The notes below the pieces were generated by a model. The model was not told the origin of the DNA. It was given only the letters and a program-made list of their open reading frames with translations, and did no database searches. From positions 1-64,000 of the forward strand of contig JAFAFL010000091.1 of NCBI GenBank assembly GCA_023423535.1: a stretch of 64,000 nucleotides of DNA, read 5' to 3'. The position numbers and the translations under genes are program-made. Source of the DNA: Pseudomonadota bacterium (lineage in GTDB: Bacteria; Myxococcota; Myxococcia; Myxococcales; Myxococcaceae). Positions 32,383 through 41,225 of this stretch are shown here, one piece after another (positions within the stretch are counted from its first letter, which is position 1; each line of letters starts with the position of its first letter).

Positions 32383-33180
32383 ATGCGCAACGAACGTCGC
32401 GGTAGGCCCGTCTTCGCGAGGGCGGGTGGGGTGATGCTCTCGGTCATCTCCATCGGCTCGCTCGGCCTCGCAGGTTGTCCCGATCGCGCCGAGGAGCGCC
32501 CGCCCGCGCAGACGGTCCCGATGGGTCAGCCCGATGCCGTGGTACGCGACGCGGGCGCAGCGGGCGCAACGATCACCCAGCCGTCCGCGCAGCCCGCTGC
32601 AGAAGCTCCGCGCGCGCCCGACGCCGGCCTCGCACTGGACGCAGGCACCGCACCGTCCGCGCCCGGCCCCACGCCCGCCTCGGTCGATCCCGCCGAGACC
32701 TCCGGCAACCTCTACGACTTCAGCGGCTTTTCGCGCGACGAGTCGCTCTTCGCGTTCACGGTCTTCAGCGAAGCCGCGGGTCTTCACCTGCTGCACGTGG
32801 TCTCAGGTGATGCGGGAAAGCTCGAGCAGCGCTTCCAGTTGGTGGACGACGCGGCAACGGAGAAGGCGCGCTCGTATCTGCGAGAGCACGGGTTCACGCG
32901 CGAGCAGGGCACTCTGCCGCCGGAGGTCAAGGCTGGGCTCTCGCTGACGGCGCTGCGCGGCAAGGCGCGGGTGATCCTGAAGGAGGGCGCCGAGGAGCGC
33001 GTTCTCTATGAAGGCGATCCGTTCCAGACGCCCGGCGCGGCGGGAGGCGTGAAGCGGGTCGCGCTGGCGCAGGTCGCGCCTTCGGGCAAGCGGATCGCGG
33101 TGAAGGTCGAGCAGACGCCGGTCACCGAGTGGGGCGGCATCGTCGGCTACATCCTCGTCGACGTGGGGGCATCGAAGTGA
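32383..33180 (+). CDS. Lipoprotein of unknown function
   Basis: From the ATG at 32383 the first 32 residues form a basic, hydrophobic signal ending in a lipobox (SIGSLGLAGC). The Cys is expected to be lipidated, placing the protein in the cell envelope. A Pro/Ala/Asp-rich linker (about residues 40-105) precedes a globular domain with FSGFSRDESLFAFTVF and a C-terminal strand GGIVGYILVDVGASK. An in-frame ATG at 32359 is also possible, and neither start has a strong ribosome site. It ends in a GTGA overlap with the hydrolase gene, so the two are co-expressed. Confidence 0.7.
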   Translation: MRNERRGRPVFARAGGVMLSVISIGSLGLAGCPDRAEERPPAQTVPMGQPDAVVRDAGAAGATITQPSAQPAAEAPRAPDAGLALDAGTAPSAPGPTPASVDPAETSGNLYDFSGFSRDESLFAFTVFSEAAGLHLLHVVSGDAGKLEQRFQLVDDAATEKARSYLREHGFTREQGTLPPEVKAGLSLTALRGKARVILKEGAEERVLYEGDPFQTPGAAGGVKRVALAQVAPSGKRIAVKVEQTPVTEWGGIVGYILVDVGASK

Positions 33181-33854
33181 ACGGACAGCCGCTCTACCTG
33201 CGACAGCTGAAGCTCGGGACGATGGACAACTTCGTCTATCTCGTCGGCTCGCAGGCTTCGGACGAGGTGATGGTGGTCGATCCTGCGTGGGACATCCCCG
33301 CGGTGGAGCGGGCCGCGGCGGAGGACGGCAAGCGCATCGGCGCGGCGTTCGTCTCGCACTGCCACCACGACCACATCAATGGTCTGCCGGAGTTGCTTCG
33401 GCGCCACGACGTGCCGGTGTACGCGCAGCGCACCGAAGCGGACTTCTCCCCGCAGCTTCGCCAGTACGCGGGCGATGCGCTGCGGGTGCTCTCGCCGGGT
33501 GACGTGCTGAAGGTGGGGAGGGGCGAAGGCGCGCTCGAGGCGAAGGCGCTTCATACCCCCGGTCATACTCCCGGCTCGCAGTCTCTCTGGGCCGGCGGCG
33601 CGGTCGCGTCGGGCGACACGGTGTTCGTCAACGGCTGCGGACGCTGCGACCTCAACGGCGGCGATCCGGAGGCGATGTACCGCACGATCCAGAGCGTCCT
33701 CCTCGCGCTGCCCGAGGAGACGAAGCTTCTGCCCGGACACGACTACGGCGACGTCGCGGTCTCCTCTCTTTCGCGCGAGCGGGAGCGGAACCCCTACTTC
33801 CAGTTCCACGATCTGCAGTCGTTCGTCGCGTACCGCATGCGGCCGCGGAAGTAG
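33177..33854 (+). CDS. Metallo-beta-lactamase-fold hydrolase
   Basis: The GTG at 33177 overlaps the lipoprotein stop as GTGA. The 225-residue product has the fold's metal motif SHCHHDHINGL (HxHxDH), then HTPGHTPGSQSLW, SGDTVFVNGCGRCD and a final LLPGHDYG. This arrangement is that of glyoxalase II-like and persulfide dioxygenase-like enzymes. The GCGRCD loop is usual for persulfide dioxygenases and related thiol hydrolases. It should be a cytoplasmic two-metal hydrolase acting on a thioester or persulfide. The exact substrate cannot be fixed from sequence alone. Confidence 0.85.
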   Translation: MNGQPLYLRQLKLGTMDNFVYLVGSQASDEVMVVDPAWDIPAVERAAAEDGKRIGAAFVSHCHHDHINGLPELLRRHDVPVYAQRTEADFSPQLRQYAGDALRVLSPGDVLKVGRGEGALEAKALHTPGHTPGSQSLWAGGAVASGDTVFVNGCGRCDLNGGDPEAMYRTIQSVLLALPEETKLLPGHDYGDVAVSSLSRERERNPYFQFHDLQSFVAYRMRPRK

Positions 33855-33855
33855 C

Positions 33856-34188
33856 TCACCGCTTCGAGCCACCGGACCTCTTCGCGCCGGACTTCTTCGA
33901 CTTCGAGGTGCTCCGCTTCGCGGAGGTGCCACTCCCAGTCGTCTTCCTCCGAGCCGTGGCCCCCTTCGGCGCGGCGATCGAGCTGCGCCGAGCACTCCGC
34001 TGCTTCGCGGACATGCCCTGCTTCTTCCTGCGGTCGAGCTGCTTGCGCCGGCGCGCGCGCACCTCCTTCTCCTTCTTCGTCAGCTTCGACTTCGCCTTCG
34101 GCCGGCAGCTTCCCTGCTCGTTCGCCTTCTTGCCGGGAACGGGCTCGTAGCCCGGCCAGCAGCGTGTGGACGTCCCTGAGGTAGCCAT
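33856..34188 (-). CDS. Lys/Arg-rich basic protein
   Basis: The 110-residue product from the ATG at 34188 begins MATSGTSTRCWPGYEPVPGK. The remainder is mostly Lys, Arg, Ser and Ala (KLTKKEKEVRARRRKQLDRR), ending in a histone-H1-like run of Ser/Lys/Gly. Such proteins usually bind DNA or RNA non-specifically. The gene converges with the hydrolase gene, one base from its stop. Low complexity prevents a firm family call. Confidence 0.6.
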   Translation of the reverse strand: MATSGTSTRCWPGYEPVPGKKANEQGSCRPKAKSKLTKKEKEVRARRRKQLDRRKKQGMSAKQRSARRSSIAAPKGATARRKTTGSGTSAKRSTSKSKKSGAKRSGGSKR

Positions 34189-34383
34189 GGACAAAGGATG
34201 GACACGACAGGGTCCAGCGCCCAGAACCGGCAGCTTCGTCCTCCGCACGCGACGCAGCCGGACGGCCGACCTCCGAGACACCCGCTCCGCGTGGCGCAGC
34301 CTCTGACGGGTGTCCACCGTTCGTTCAACGCGACTTCGACCCACGCGACTTCAACTTCGACTTCGACAGACAAGGAGCCACCC

Positions 34384-34917
34384 GTGCCCACCTCCCTCGT
34401 CTCCCGCTTCATCTCCGCGCTCGACGCGCTGGAGCAGTCCGGCAACGACCGGGACATGATCGCGCTGTTCGACGACGATGCGACGCTCACCAACACCGCG
34501 TCCCCGCACACCTTCGAAGGCCGTGATGGCGCGTCCGCGTTCTGGCGCAGCTACCGCGGCACCTTCGGGGACATCCGCTCCGAGTTCACGAAGGTCATCG
34601 AGTCCGGTGCGCTCGCCGCGCTCGAATGGACCGCGACGGGCACGCTCGCCTCCGGTCAGTCCGTCGAATACAGCGGCGTCACGCTGCTCGAGTTCGACGA
34701 CGACGGCATCCGCAGCTTCCGGTCCTACTTCAACCCGCTCGATCTGCCGCGCGCGACGAAGCGGGGCCGCACCGCGTTGGGCTCCGCGTCCAGCTCGGCC
34801 TCCCGCTCCGTCGCCAGCAGCGACGACAAGGACGTGCAGCTGCACGAGGGCGCGGAGGCCTCCGACTCTCAGCCGACGGATCCCTCCTACGCCACCCCTG
34901 CGAACACGCCGTACTGA
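34384..34917 (+). CDS. SnoaL/NTF2-like protein with a Ser-rich tail
   Basis: The GTG at 34384 follows AAGGAG at a normal distance. Residues 1-118 have the SnoaL-like (NTF2) cone fold pattern: DMIALFDDDATLTNTASPHT, then FEGRDGASAFWRSYRGTFGD and a final strand DDDGIRSFRSYFNP. Members are small-molecule isomerases, hydrolases or binding proteins. A tail of about 55 residues rich in Ser, Ala and Asp (GSASSSASRSVASSDDKD) is unusual for the family and probably disordered. The substrate is unknown. Confidence 0.75.
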   Translation: MPTSLVSRFISALDALEQSGNDRDMIALFDDDATLTNTASPHTFEGRDGASAFWRSYRGTFGDIRSEFTKVIESGALAALEWTATGTLASGQSVEYSGVTLLEFDDDGIRSFRSYFNPLDLPRATKRGRTALGSASSSASRSVASSDDKDVQLHEGAEASDSQPTDPSYATPANTPY

Positions 34918-34922
34918 GCGCG

Positions 34923-36608
34923 CTAGGAGAACCGCTCCTTGAAGCGCCGCTCGCCCTCGCCGGTGCCGATGAGGATGAGCTCGGTGCCGGGCTCGATGGG
35001 CACGTTCGGATCCGGGTTGCCGACGAGGCCGCTCGTCGTCTCCAGCGCCACGACGCTGCAGCCCGTCTCCTCGCGGATGGCGAGATCCCGCAGCGGCCGG
35101 CCCACCACGCGCGAGGACGCGGGATAGCGGAAGACGTCGAGTCCCTCCGCGAGCATCACCATGCCGCCCTGCTCGAGCACGTTGAGGATCGTCCCCGCGC
35201 CGAGCGACGCGTAGGACATGACGAAGTCCGCGCCCGCGCGGTGCAGCGTGGAGACGTTCCGCTCCAGCGTGGCGCGGCTGATGATCTGCGCATCCGGCCG
35301 GAGCTTGCGGCAGTAGATGGTGAGGTAGATGTTCGTCGCGTCGTTGTTCGTGGTGACGAGCACCGTCGGCGCATCGTCGATGCCGGCGCGCTTGAGCACC
35401 TCGAGATCCGCGGCCGAGCCCACGACCACGTTCTCCAGGTTCCTCGCGCGGTCCGGATCCTCCTCCACGATCCGGTAGGGAATCTCGCGCTCGCGCAGTG
35501 ACGCCGCCACCGCGAGGCCCACGCGTCCGCCGCCGAGGATGAGCACCGGCCGGTCGAACACGTTGTAGATGACGAACAGGCTGTCGAAGTGCTCGAGCTG
35601 CGCGTCCGTCCCCGCGAGCACCAGCACCGTGCTCCCTTCGATTCGCGTGGTCGGCCTCGGCAGTGAGAACTGTCCGCGCTGCCAGACGCCGACGACGTTG
35701 AGCCCCGTGACCTCGCGCAGCCGCGACTCGGCGAGCGTCTTGCCCACGAAGGGCGTTCCGGTGACCGGCGCCTCGGCGATGACGAGCTCACCGAACCGGC
35801 CGATGATGTTCGCGCGCACCTCGCCGGCCAGCGTCCGCCGCGCGAGCGACCGCCCGAGCATGTCCGGCAGCTGGATGACGTGCGTCGAGCCCGCGGCCTT
35901 GAGCACCTCCGCCGACTCGGGCATCCGCGCGAGCGTGGCGATGGGCACGGTCTCGGTGAGCTCGCGCACGGTGAAGGCGATGTTGCAGTTGAGGAAGTCG
36001 TCACCGGTGGAGACGACCAGCGCCGCGTGTTCGGAGCGCAGGCTGCGGTAGGTCTCCAGATCGTCGCGCGGGCCCACCACCACCTTCACGCCGCGGTCGT
36101 GCAGCTCCAGCGCGCGGCCCACGTCGTCCTCGAGCACCACGTAGGAGCGCCCGTAGAACTCCAGCCGGGGGATGAGCGAGAGCGTGACCGGGTCGTACTG
36201 CGTGAGGATGACGTGGTCGCGCGTGCCCTCGGGGAGTTCGCGGGGCGCGCGGAGCAGGCGCTGCGCCTCCATCCACGGCGCGTAGAAGAACTGGATGAAG
36301 GTGAAGGGGAGGAGGACGAGCAGGTACACCACGCCCGACAGGATGACGATGATCGAGAAGACGCGGCCCGCCGCCGACTGGAACGTGATGTCCCCGAAGC
36401 CGAGCGTGCTCATGGTGACCATCGTCCAGTACACGCCGTCGACCCAGGAGTGGTCCTGGCCCTCGAGCCGCATCAGCGCCTGGAAGATGATCGTGTGCAC
36501 CGCGATCAGCGCGACCAGGCCGAGCACGAGCCGGATGAGTGATCGAACGTTGCGGCGCGCGGTGGTGTCGCGCAGGAAGTACGCGAACTGCGCGGCGAGC
36601 GTCTTCAT
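34923..36608 (-). CDS. Potassium channel with two TrkA/RCK regulatory domains
   Basis: I chose the ATG at 36608 (MKTLAAQFAYFLRDTTARRN); upstream in-frame codons read as non-coding. Two membrane helices (about residues 22-45 and 80-108) flank a pore loop with the filter TMSTLGFGDITF. TLGFGD replaces the common TVGYGD. The cytoplasmic part has two RCK units, each with a TrkA-N-like Rossmann segment (HVILTQYDPV and PVLILGGGRVGLAVAASL), and TrkA-C-like regions. It should form a ligand-gated potassium channel in the inner membrane. It converges with the SnoaL-like gene. Confidence 0.85.
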   Translation of the reverse strand: MKTLAAQFAYFLRDTTARRNVRSLIRLVLGLVALIAVHTIIFQALMRLEGQDHSWVDGVYWTMVTMSTLGFGDITFQSAAGRVFSIIVILSGVVYLLVLLPFTFIQFFYAPWMEAQRLLRAPRELPEGTRDHVILTQYDPVTLSLIPRLEFYGRSYVVLEDDVGRALELHDRGVKVVVGPRDDLETYRSLRSEHAALVVSTGDDFLNCNIAFTVRELTETVPIATLARMPESAEVLKAAGSTHVIQLPDMLGRSLARRTLAGEVRANIIGRFGELVIAEAPVTGTPFVGKTLAESRLREVTGLNVVGVWQRGQFSLPRPTTRIEGSTVLVLAGTDAQLEHFDSLFVIYNVFDRPVLILGGGRVGLAVAASLREREIPYRIVEEDPDRARNLENVVVGSAADLEVLKRAGIDDAPTVLVTTNNDATNIYLTIYCRKLRPDAQIISRATLERNVSTLHRAGADFVMSYASLGAGTILNVLEQGGMVMLAEGLDVFRYPASSRVVGRPLRDLAIREETGCSVVALETTSGLVGNPDPNVPIEPGTELILIGTGEGERRFKERFS

Positions 36609-36779
36609 CGGCGCGGCAGCATAGGGCACCCATCCCGGGCTGCACGGAAATGGCGGCCCCATGTGACGCGATACGTCATCGCCTTCGGATCGCGAAACCA
36701 GAGCAGGCGACAAAGCGAGCGCACGCGGGTTGCCGGAGTACCGTGACGATTTCATGACCGCCACGGGTTAGGAGGCCAC

Positions 36780-37631
36780 ATGCGCAACAAGCTCGTCGCT
36801 GCTGCTGCCTACGTTGTCTTCGCGCTGGTCTTGATCTTCGCGGTTCCGGTGATGGCGCTCGTCCGGCTCGTCACCCTCCCGTTCGACCCGCAGCGCCGCA
36901 TCGTCGGGCGCACCCTTCGCTTCGTCGCCGAGCTCATCTCGCGCAGCTATCCCGGTTGGCGGATGCGGCTGCAGGACGTGCCGCGCGTGGAGAAGGGCAA
37001 GGCGTTCGTGGCGGTGGCGAACCACGAGTCGATCCTCGACGTGTTCCTCGTCTCTCGCGCGCCGTGGGAGATGAAGTGGATGGCGAAGGAGTCGCTGTTC
37101 CGGGTGCCCTGGCTCGGGCTGCTGTTCAAGCTCGCGGGCGACATCCCGGTGGACCGCAAGGACCGCCAGAGCGGTGGCCGCGCGCTGCTCAGGGCGCGTG
37201 ACTACCTGCAGGGCGGCATGCCGGTGATGCTCTTCCCCGAAGGCACCCGCAGCCGAGATCCCGAGGGGCGCCTGCTGCCGTTCAAGTCCGGCGCGTTCAA
37301 GCTCGCGTTGGAGACCGGTTCGCCGATCCTTCCCATTGCCGTGTATGGCGCGGCGGGCGGCATGCCGGTGAACTCGCCGTGGATTCGGCCCACCAAGGCG
37401 ACCGCGCGCTTCCTGCCGATGATCAGCGTCGAGGGCCTCACCGAGGCGGACCTGCCGGAGCTCGTCGAGCGGGTGCGTGCGCAGATCCAGGCCGCGCGTG
37501 ACGAGCTCGCTGGCGTGACGCGGAGCGCTGAAGCCGAGTCCTTGCAGCAGCCGGCCGCGACCTCCGGTGAGCCAGCGGTGTCGCGTCGCGGCAAGAGGTC
37601 CCGCAGCGGCGAGCTGCGCACGGACGCCTGA
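36780..37631 (+). CDS. 1-acylglycerol-3-phosphate acyltransferase family protein
   Basis: The ATG at 36780 follows TTAGGAGG. The 283-residue product starts with a membrane helix (AAAYVVFALVLIFAVPVMAL). It carries the PlsC motifs: the catalytic HX4D as VANHESILDVFL near residue 80, and FPEGTRSRDPEGRLLPFKSG near residue 155. It should acylate lysophosphatidic acid or a similar acceptor at the inner membrane during phospholipid synthesis. The tail beyond residue 250 is basic and Ser-rich. It is divergent from the channel gene. Confidence 0.85.
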   Translation: MRNKLVAAAAYVVFALVLIFAVPVMALVRLVTLPFDPQRRIVGRTLRFVAELISRSYPGWRMRLQDVPRVEKGKAFVAVANHESILDVFLVSRAPWEMKWMAKESLFRVPWLGLLFKLAGDIPVDRKDRQSGGRALLRARDYLQGGMPVMLFPEGTRSRDPEGRLLPFKSGAFKLALETGSPILPIAVYGAAGGMPVNSPWIRPTKATARFLPMISVEGLTEADLPELVERVRAQIQAARDELAGVTRSAEAESLQQPAATSGEPAVSRRGKRSRSGELRTDA

Positions 37632-37636
37632 GCCGG

Positions 37637-38419
37637 TCAGCGCTTCCGCGCCAGCTCCACCGAGCGCCGGATCCTCTCGAGCTCCGCCTGTGCGTCAGAC
37701 GTGCGGCCGCGCCCAGCTCCTCCGCCTGGACGCCCGCCGCGCAGTGATAGCCACAACGTCACGCCGAGGATCGCCAGCGAGAAGAGCGACCAGAGCACCG
37801 CCCACACGATCGCAGGCACCCACGTCTGGGCCGCGAGCAGCGCCGCGTCGCTCTGTGCGCGGACCTCGGGGTTCCAGAGATCGTCGCGCAGATCGAACAC
37901 CGCATAGAGCGCGGTGAACGCGGCGACGAAGAGGTTCATCACGTCCAGCGGCCCATCCGGCAGCCAGCGCGCGGCGGCGAGCAGGGCGCAGATCGTCACC
38001 GCGCAGAACGCCGCGGTGAAGAGGTCGCGGACGTAGAAGAGCGCCATGATGAAGAGCCACAGCGAGGTGACGATGGGCACCGCGCGGTGGAGCCGGAAGC
38101 GGAAGGTGCCGAGGATCATCAGCGCGCCCGCGATCGTGCTGCCCACGTAGCCGGCGCTGTACACGACGATCTTCGGGATGAGGCCCGGCGGCAGATAGGA
38201 CAGGCACTGGCCGGACTGGTCCGCCGCGATGTGGATCCGATCTACGCGGCCGCCGACGAAGATCGTGGCCAGCGCGTGACCGCTCTCGTGCATCATCACC
38301 ACCAGCAGCTTCAGCGGCCAGAGCAGCGGGCTGTCCCAGAAGAACACGCCCAGCGCCAGCGCCGCAGCGAGCGTGAGCAGACGCGGAACGTCGAGCTTCG
38401 CGCCGCTCGTCGTCTGCAC
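37637..38419 (-). CDS. M50-like membrane metallopeptidase homolog
   Basis: The 260-residue product starts at 38419 and has about six hydrophobic segments. In the second is VVMMHESGHALATIFVGGRV, a HEXXH-type motif as in site-2 protease/M50B-like proteins. Its second-half metal ligand (usually an NPDG-type motif) is not obvious, so activity is uncertain. The C terminus is cytoplasmic and basic with a short coiled-coil stretch (QAELERIRRSVELARKR). It ends 6 bp from the acyltransferase gene, converging with it, and lies downstream of the cyclic-nucleotide-binding protein gene. Confidence 0.7.
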   Translation of the reverse strand: MQTTSGAKLDVPRLLTLAAALALGVFFWDSPLLWPLKLLVVMMHESGHALATIFVGGRVDRIHIAADQSGQCLSYLPPGLIPKIVVYSAGYVGSTIAGALMILGTFRFRLHRAVPIVTSLWLFIMALFYVRDLFTAAFCAVTICALLAAARWLPDGPLDVMNLFVAAFTALYAVFDLRDDLWNPEVRAQSDAALLAAQTWVPAIVWAVLWSLFSLAILGVTLWLSLRGGRPGGGAGRGRTSDAQAELERIRRSVELARKR

Positions 38420-38422
38420 GTC

Positions 38423-39472
38423 CTAGAGCCCTGGGACCGCGAGGTCGCCGCACCACACGTCACGCGCCGCGGCGCGGGAGACGGACGGCAGGCGGGTGGC
38501 GATCGTACGCAGCGCGGGAAGGTCTCGGAGCAGCTCCGACAGCTCCCGGTGCCCGAGCAGCGCCACGTCCGTCATCTCCGTCGCCACGATGCGCAGCGAA
38601 GAGGGCGCACCGGAGAAGGCGCAGGTCACCGCGAGGAAGTCGCCCGTGCCCAGCGACCACTTCTGCGCGCGATCACCGGGACGCGACGGCGCCTCCAGGT
38701 GCAGCGTCCCATCGAGCACCAGCGCCACGAGGTTGCAGACCTCGCCCGGCTGCACGAGCACCTCGCCCGACTGGAGCCTCCGTCCCGCGAACCGGCCGAT
38801 GACCCGCGCGCGCGCGATCGGATCCACGTCGGCGAAGAGCCGTGAGCTGCCCACGAAGCCCTCCACGAGGCGCTCCCGGTAGAAGCGCGCCATGCGATCG
38901 CGCAGCGCGGGATGCTCGGTCAGCGCGGCGGCGAGCGACTCGGAGGAGATCTCGAGGAGGATGACCTCGCCGATCGCGCGTGCACAGGCGGTGCGCTTTC
39001 GGCCGCAGAAGAGGCCGAAGAGGCCGACCGGCTCGTCGCGCTCCACGTGACGCAGCGCCACCTCGCGATCGCCCAGCGTGCGGAGGATCTCCACCGCGCC
39101 CTCGAGCACCACGTAGAAGGAGCGCGCCCAGGTGTCCTCGCGGAAGAGGTAGTCGCCGTCGTCGAGCTCGCCCTGGCGCGCCTCGGTTGCCAGCGCTTCG
39201 ATCGCCGCGCGAGGGAGGCCGGAGAAGAGCGGCACCTGCGAGAGCCCGAAGAGCGCAACCTCGTAGTCCGCCGGCACCGTCGCCCACAGGCCGCTGACCG
39301 GCATGGTGTCCGCGGCGGGAGGCTCGGCGCGCATGTGGTGAGGGTCGGTCGGCGTCTGGGAGGAGACCGGCTCGGAGAGTTCCGCCTGCCAGCTTTCCCA
39401 CACGTCCGCGGGCACCAGCGAGGAGGCAACCGTTGCGTCACCCTGCGTCCGAGGCATCACCCGCGCGGTCAT
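38423..39472 (-). CDS. Protein with two cyclic-nucleotide-binding domains
   Basis: The ATG at 39472 follows GGAGGGGG. After about 80 residues of low-complexity N terminus come two cNMP-binding domains. The first is FGLSQVPLFSGLPRAAIEAL with GDYLFREDTWARSFYVVLEG, and the second has RRLQSGEVLVQPGEVCNLVA. The phosphate-cassette residues are only partly conserved, so ligand binding is uncertain. No helix-turn-helix follows, which argues against a CRP-type transcription factor. A signalling or adaptor role is likely. It may be co-transcribed with the M50-like gene 3 bp downstream. Confidence 0.8.
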   Translation of the reverse strand: MTARVMPRTQGDATVASSLVPADVWESWQAELSEPVSSQTPTDPHHMRAEPPAADTMPVSGLWATVPADYEVALFGLSQVPLFSGLPRAAIEALATEARQGELDDGDYLFREDTWARSFYVVLEGAVEILRTLGDREVALRHVERDEPVGLFGLFCGRKRTACARAIGEVILLEISSESLAAALTEHPALRDRMARFYRERLVEGFVGSSRLFADVDPIARARVIGRFAGRRLQSGEVLVQPGEVCNLVALVLDGTLHLEAPSRPGDRAQKWSLGTGDFLAVTCAFSGAPSSLRIVATEMTDVALLGHRELSELLRDLPALRTIATRLPSVSRAAARDVWCGDLAVPGL

Positions 39473-39505
39473 GTCGTTCCCCCTCCAGGTAGGCGAAGGG
39501 CGGTG

Positions 39506-39534
39506 ATTGTAGGGAGGTGGGTGCGGCGGTACAA
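39506..39534 (-). promoter_or_regulatory. Candidate -35/-10 promoter
   Basis: On the minus strand TTGTAC (39534-39529) and TACAAT (39511-39506) are 17 bp apart, close to the housekeeping consensus at the -10 box. Transcription would start near 39499, ahead of the ATG at 39472. It sits in the 69-bp divergent gap and could also constrain the plus-strand gene. Confidence 0.4.
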
Positions 39535-39541
39535 CCCACCC

Positions 39542-40366
39542 ATGTCGCAGCAGCACGAAGGCGCAGGTCCGCCGTCCGTCACCGAGACGCCACAGCCCAG
39601 GACGCCTGAAACGCAGGCCGCCGAAGCGCAGGCCAGCGATGCGCTTCCTCCCGGCGCCGCGGTGCAGGCAGAGGTCGCGGCCGATCCGGAAGCCTCGCTC
39701 CCGCCGTTCCCCGTCTTCGCCAGCACCGAGCGTGTGTGCGGCAACTGCAAGCTCTGGGTGCGGCACTCGGTGGATCACCGGGGCTGGGTCGGACACTGCC
39801 GGCTCGATGCGAACCGCGGCCACTTCCCGCCGTCCGCGCCCGTCTGCAACCACTTCGCTCCACGAGGGCAGCCGACGCCGGCGCGCCCGGTGGACACGGG
39901 TTCGCGCACGCAGCGTCGCGGGCCCGTTCGCAACATCGGACCGCAGGTGGTGCGCCGCGGCGAGATCTCGCACACGCACCGCCATGACCTGAACGAGCTC
40001 GTCGATCTCGGAGGACTGCTGGAGATGACCCGCGAAGACCTGATGGACCTTTTCCGCGAGGCTGCCGGTGACGTGCACGCCGCGCCGCTCGCCCAGAAGT
40101 GGGAGGGCGGCACCGTGCGCCTCATCCCCGCCAACCCGGAGCTGCAGGCGAAGGATGTTCCGATCGAGTCGCTCTTCAACAAGATCGTGATGATCCGCGA
40201 CCGGCTCCGCACGCTGGAGCAGAAGATCAACGCGAACCCGAAGCTCACCGCGGGCGAGAAGGTCGAGCTGCAGCACTACATCACCCGCTCCTACGGCTCG
40301 CTGACCACGTTCAACGTGCTCTTCAAGGACAAGGGCGATCACTTCGTCGGCGAGAAGGGCGAGTAG
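39542..40366 (+). CDS. Zinc-ribbon-like protein of unknown function
   Basis: The 274-residue product starts at the ATG at 39542. A low-complexity Pro/Glu/Ala N terminus precedes a four-cysteine cluster, CGNCKLW...GHCRLD...PVCNHFAP (about residues 66-105), likely to bind one metal ion. The C-terminal half is helical and charged (SLFNKIVMIRDRLRTLEQKI), with a possible short coiled coil. I do not recognise a named family. It converges with the ECF sigma factor gene, 3 bp away, and diverges from the cyclic-nucleotide-binding protein. Confidence 0.65.
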   Translation: MSQQHEGAGPPSVTETPQPRTPETQAAEAQASDALPPGAAVQAEVAADPEASLPPFPVFASTERVCGNCKLWVRHSVDHRGWVGHCRLDANRGHFPPSAPVCNHFAPRGQPTPARPVDTGSRTQRRGPVRNIGPQVVRRGEISHTHRHDLNELVDLGGLLEMTREDLMDLFREAAGDVHAAPLAQKWEGGTVRLIPANPELQAKDVPIESLFNKIVMIRDRLRTLEQKINANPKLTAGEKVELQHYITRSYGSLTTFNVLFKDKGDHFVGEKGE

Positions 40367-40369
40367 CGC

Positions 40370-40864
40370 TCAGGCGCCCTCGGCCTCGCGCACCATCACC
40401 GCGTACACGCGCGCCCTCGCGCGGTGCAGCGCGCTCTTCACCGTGCCCTCCGGGACGCCGAGCAGCGCGGCGATGTCGGGGTAGCTGTAGCCGCGCACCT
40501 CGCGCATCCACACCACCTGTTCGCCCAGCCCACCGAGCTCCCGCAGGTGGCGGTGAAACGACGCGCGCAGCTGCGAGGTGACCGCCTGCTCCTCCGGATT
40601 CGGCGGCGCCTCGAGCTCCGCGCGCACGTGCGTGTGGCGTGATCTCCGTCGCCGAGCGCGCAGGCCGTTGATGCTCTCGTTCACCATCACCCGGTAGAGC
40701 CACGTGGAGAGCCGGCTGCGACCGTCGAAGCCCTCCGGCCGCTGCCACAGACGGACGAAGACCTCCTGCACCACGTCTTCGGCGTCCGCGGGATCTCGAA
40801 GGATCCGCCGAGCGATGCGCAGCGCCTCCGCGCGGTGCTCCCGGTACAGCGTGGGCATGTCCAT
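40370..40864 (-). CDS. ECF-type RNA polymerase sigma factor
   Basis: The ATG at 40864 follows GGAGGTG. The 164-residue product has sigma region 2 (ILRDPADAEDVVQEVFVRLW, then FDGRSRLSTWLYRVMVNESI) and region 4 with the helix-turn-helix GYSYPDIAALLGVPEGTVKS. The size is usual for the family. No anti-sigma gene is visible next to it: the neighbours are a convergent zinc-ribbon gene and, upstream, a toxin-antitoxin pair. How it is held inactive is therefore not evident. Confidence 0.9.
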   Translation of the reverse strand: MDMPTLYREHRAEALRIARRILRDPADAEDVVQEVFVRLWQRPEGFDGRSRLSTWLYRVMVNESINGLRARRRRSRHTHVRAELEAPPNPEEQAVTSQLRASFHRHLRELGGLGEQVVWMREVRGYSYPDIAALLGVPEGTVKSALHRARARVYAVMVREAEGA

Positions 40865-40946
40865 GTGACACCTCCTCGCGCCGTCCCGTGGGGGCCGGTC
40901 AGAGGGGTGAACGCGCGAGACGTTGGCGGGATCTAAGTGGGCCCGA

Positions 40947-41225
40947 TCAGAGAGGCCGGCGGGCGTGGTGGTAGATGCGGAGCACGCGCAGCTCGTCGCC
41001 CGCTCGCACGTAGAAGAGGCGGAACGGTTTGACGTGCCACGCCCGAACGGCCTCGCCCGTAGACAGGCGAACCGTAGGTCCATCCACATTCCCCCGCGCC
41101 AGCAGCGAAACCGCAGCGAAGATCTTGTTCGCCACCTTGAGGGCCGCGGCGGGATTGCGCTCCTGGATATGCGCGATGCTCGACTGAAGGTCGTCGACGG
41201 CCTCGGGCGCGTAGACGACGTTCAT
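40947..41225 (-). CDS. ParE/RelE-family toxin
   Basis: The 92-residue product (MNVVYAPEAVDDLQSSIAHI) has the ParE/RelE layout: a first strand, two helices, and late strands KPFRLFYVRAGDELRVLRIY followed by HHARRPL. The terminal basic residues are typical. The family either poisons gyrase or cuts ribosome-bound mRNA, and the sequence cannot say which. Its start overlaps the antitoxin stop as ATGA, the usual antitoxin-first order. Confidence 0.85.
   Translation of the reverse strand: MNVVYAPEAVDDLQSSIAHIQERNPAAALKVANKIFAAVSLLARGNVDGPTVRLSTGEAVRAWHVKPFRLFYVRAGDELRVLRIYHHARRPL

Noticed and set aside
39179..39297. Arg/Pro-rich plus-strand frames around 39.0-39.3 kb
   Set aside because: They are shadows of the cyclic-nucleotide-binding gene on the minus strand, with no ribosome site.
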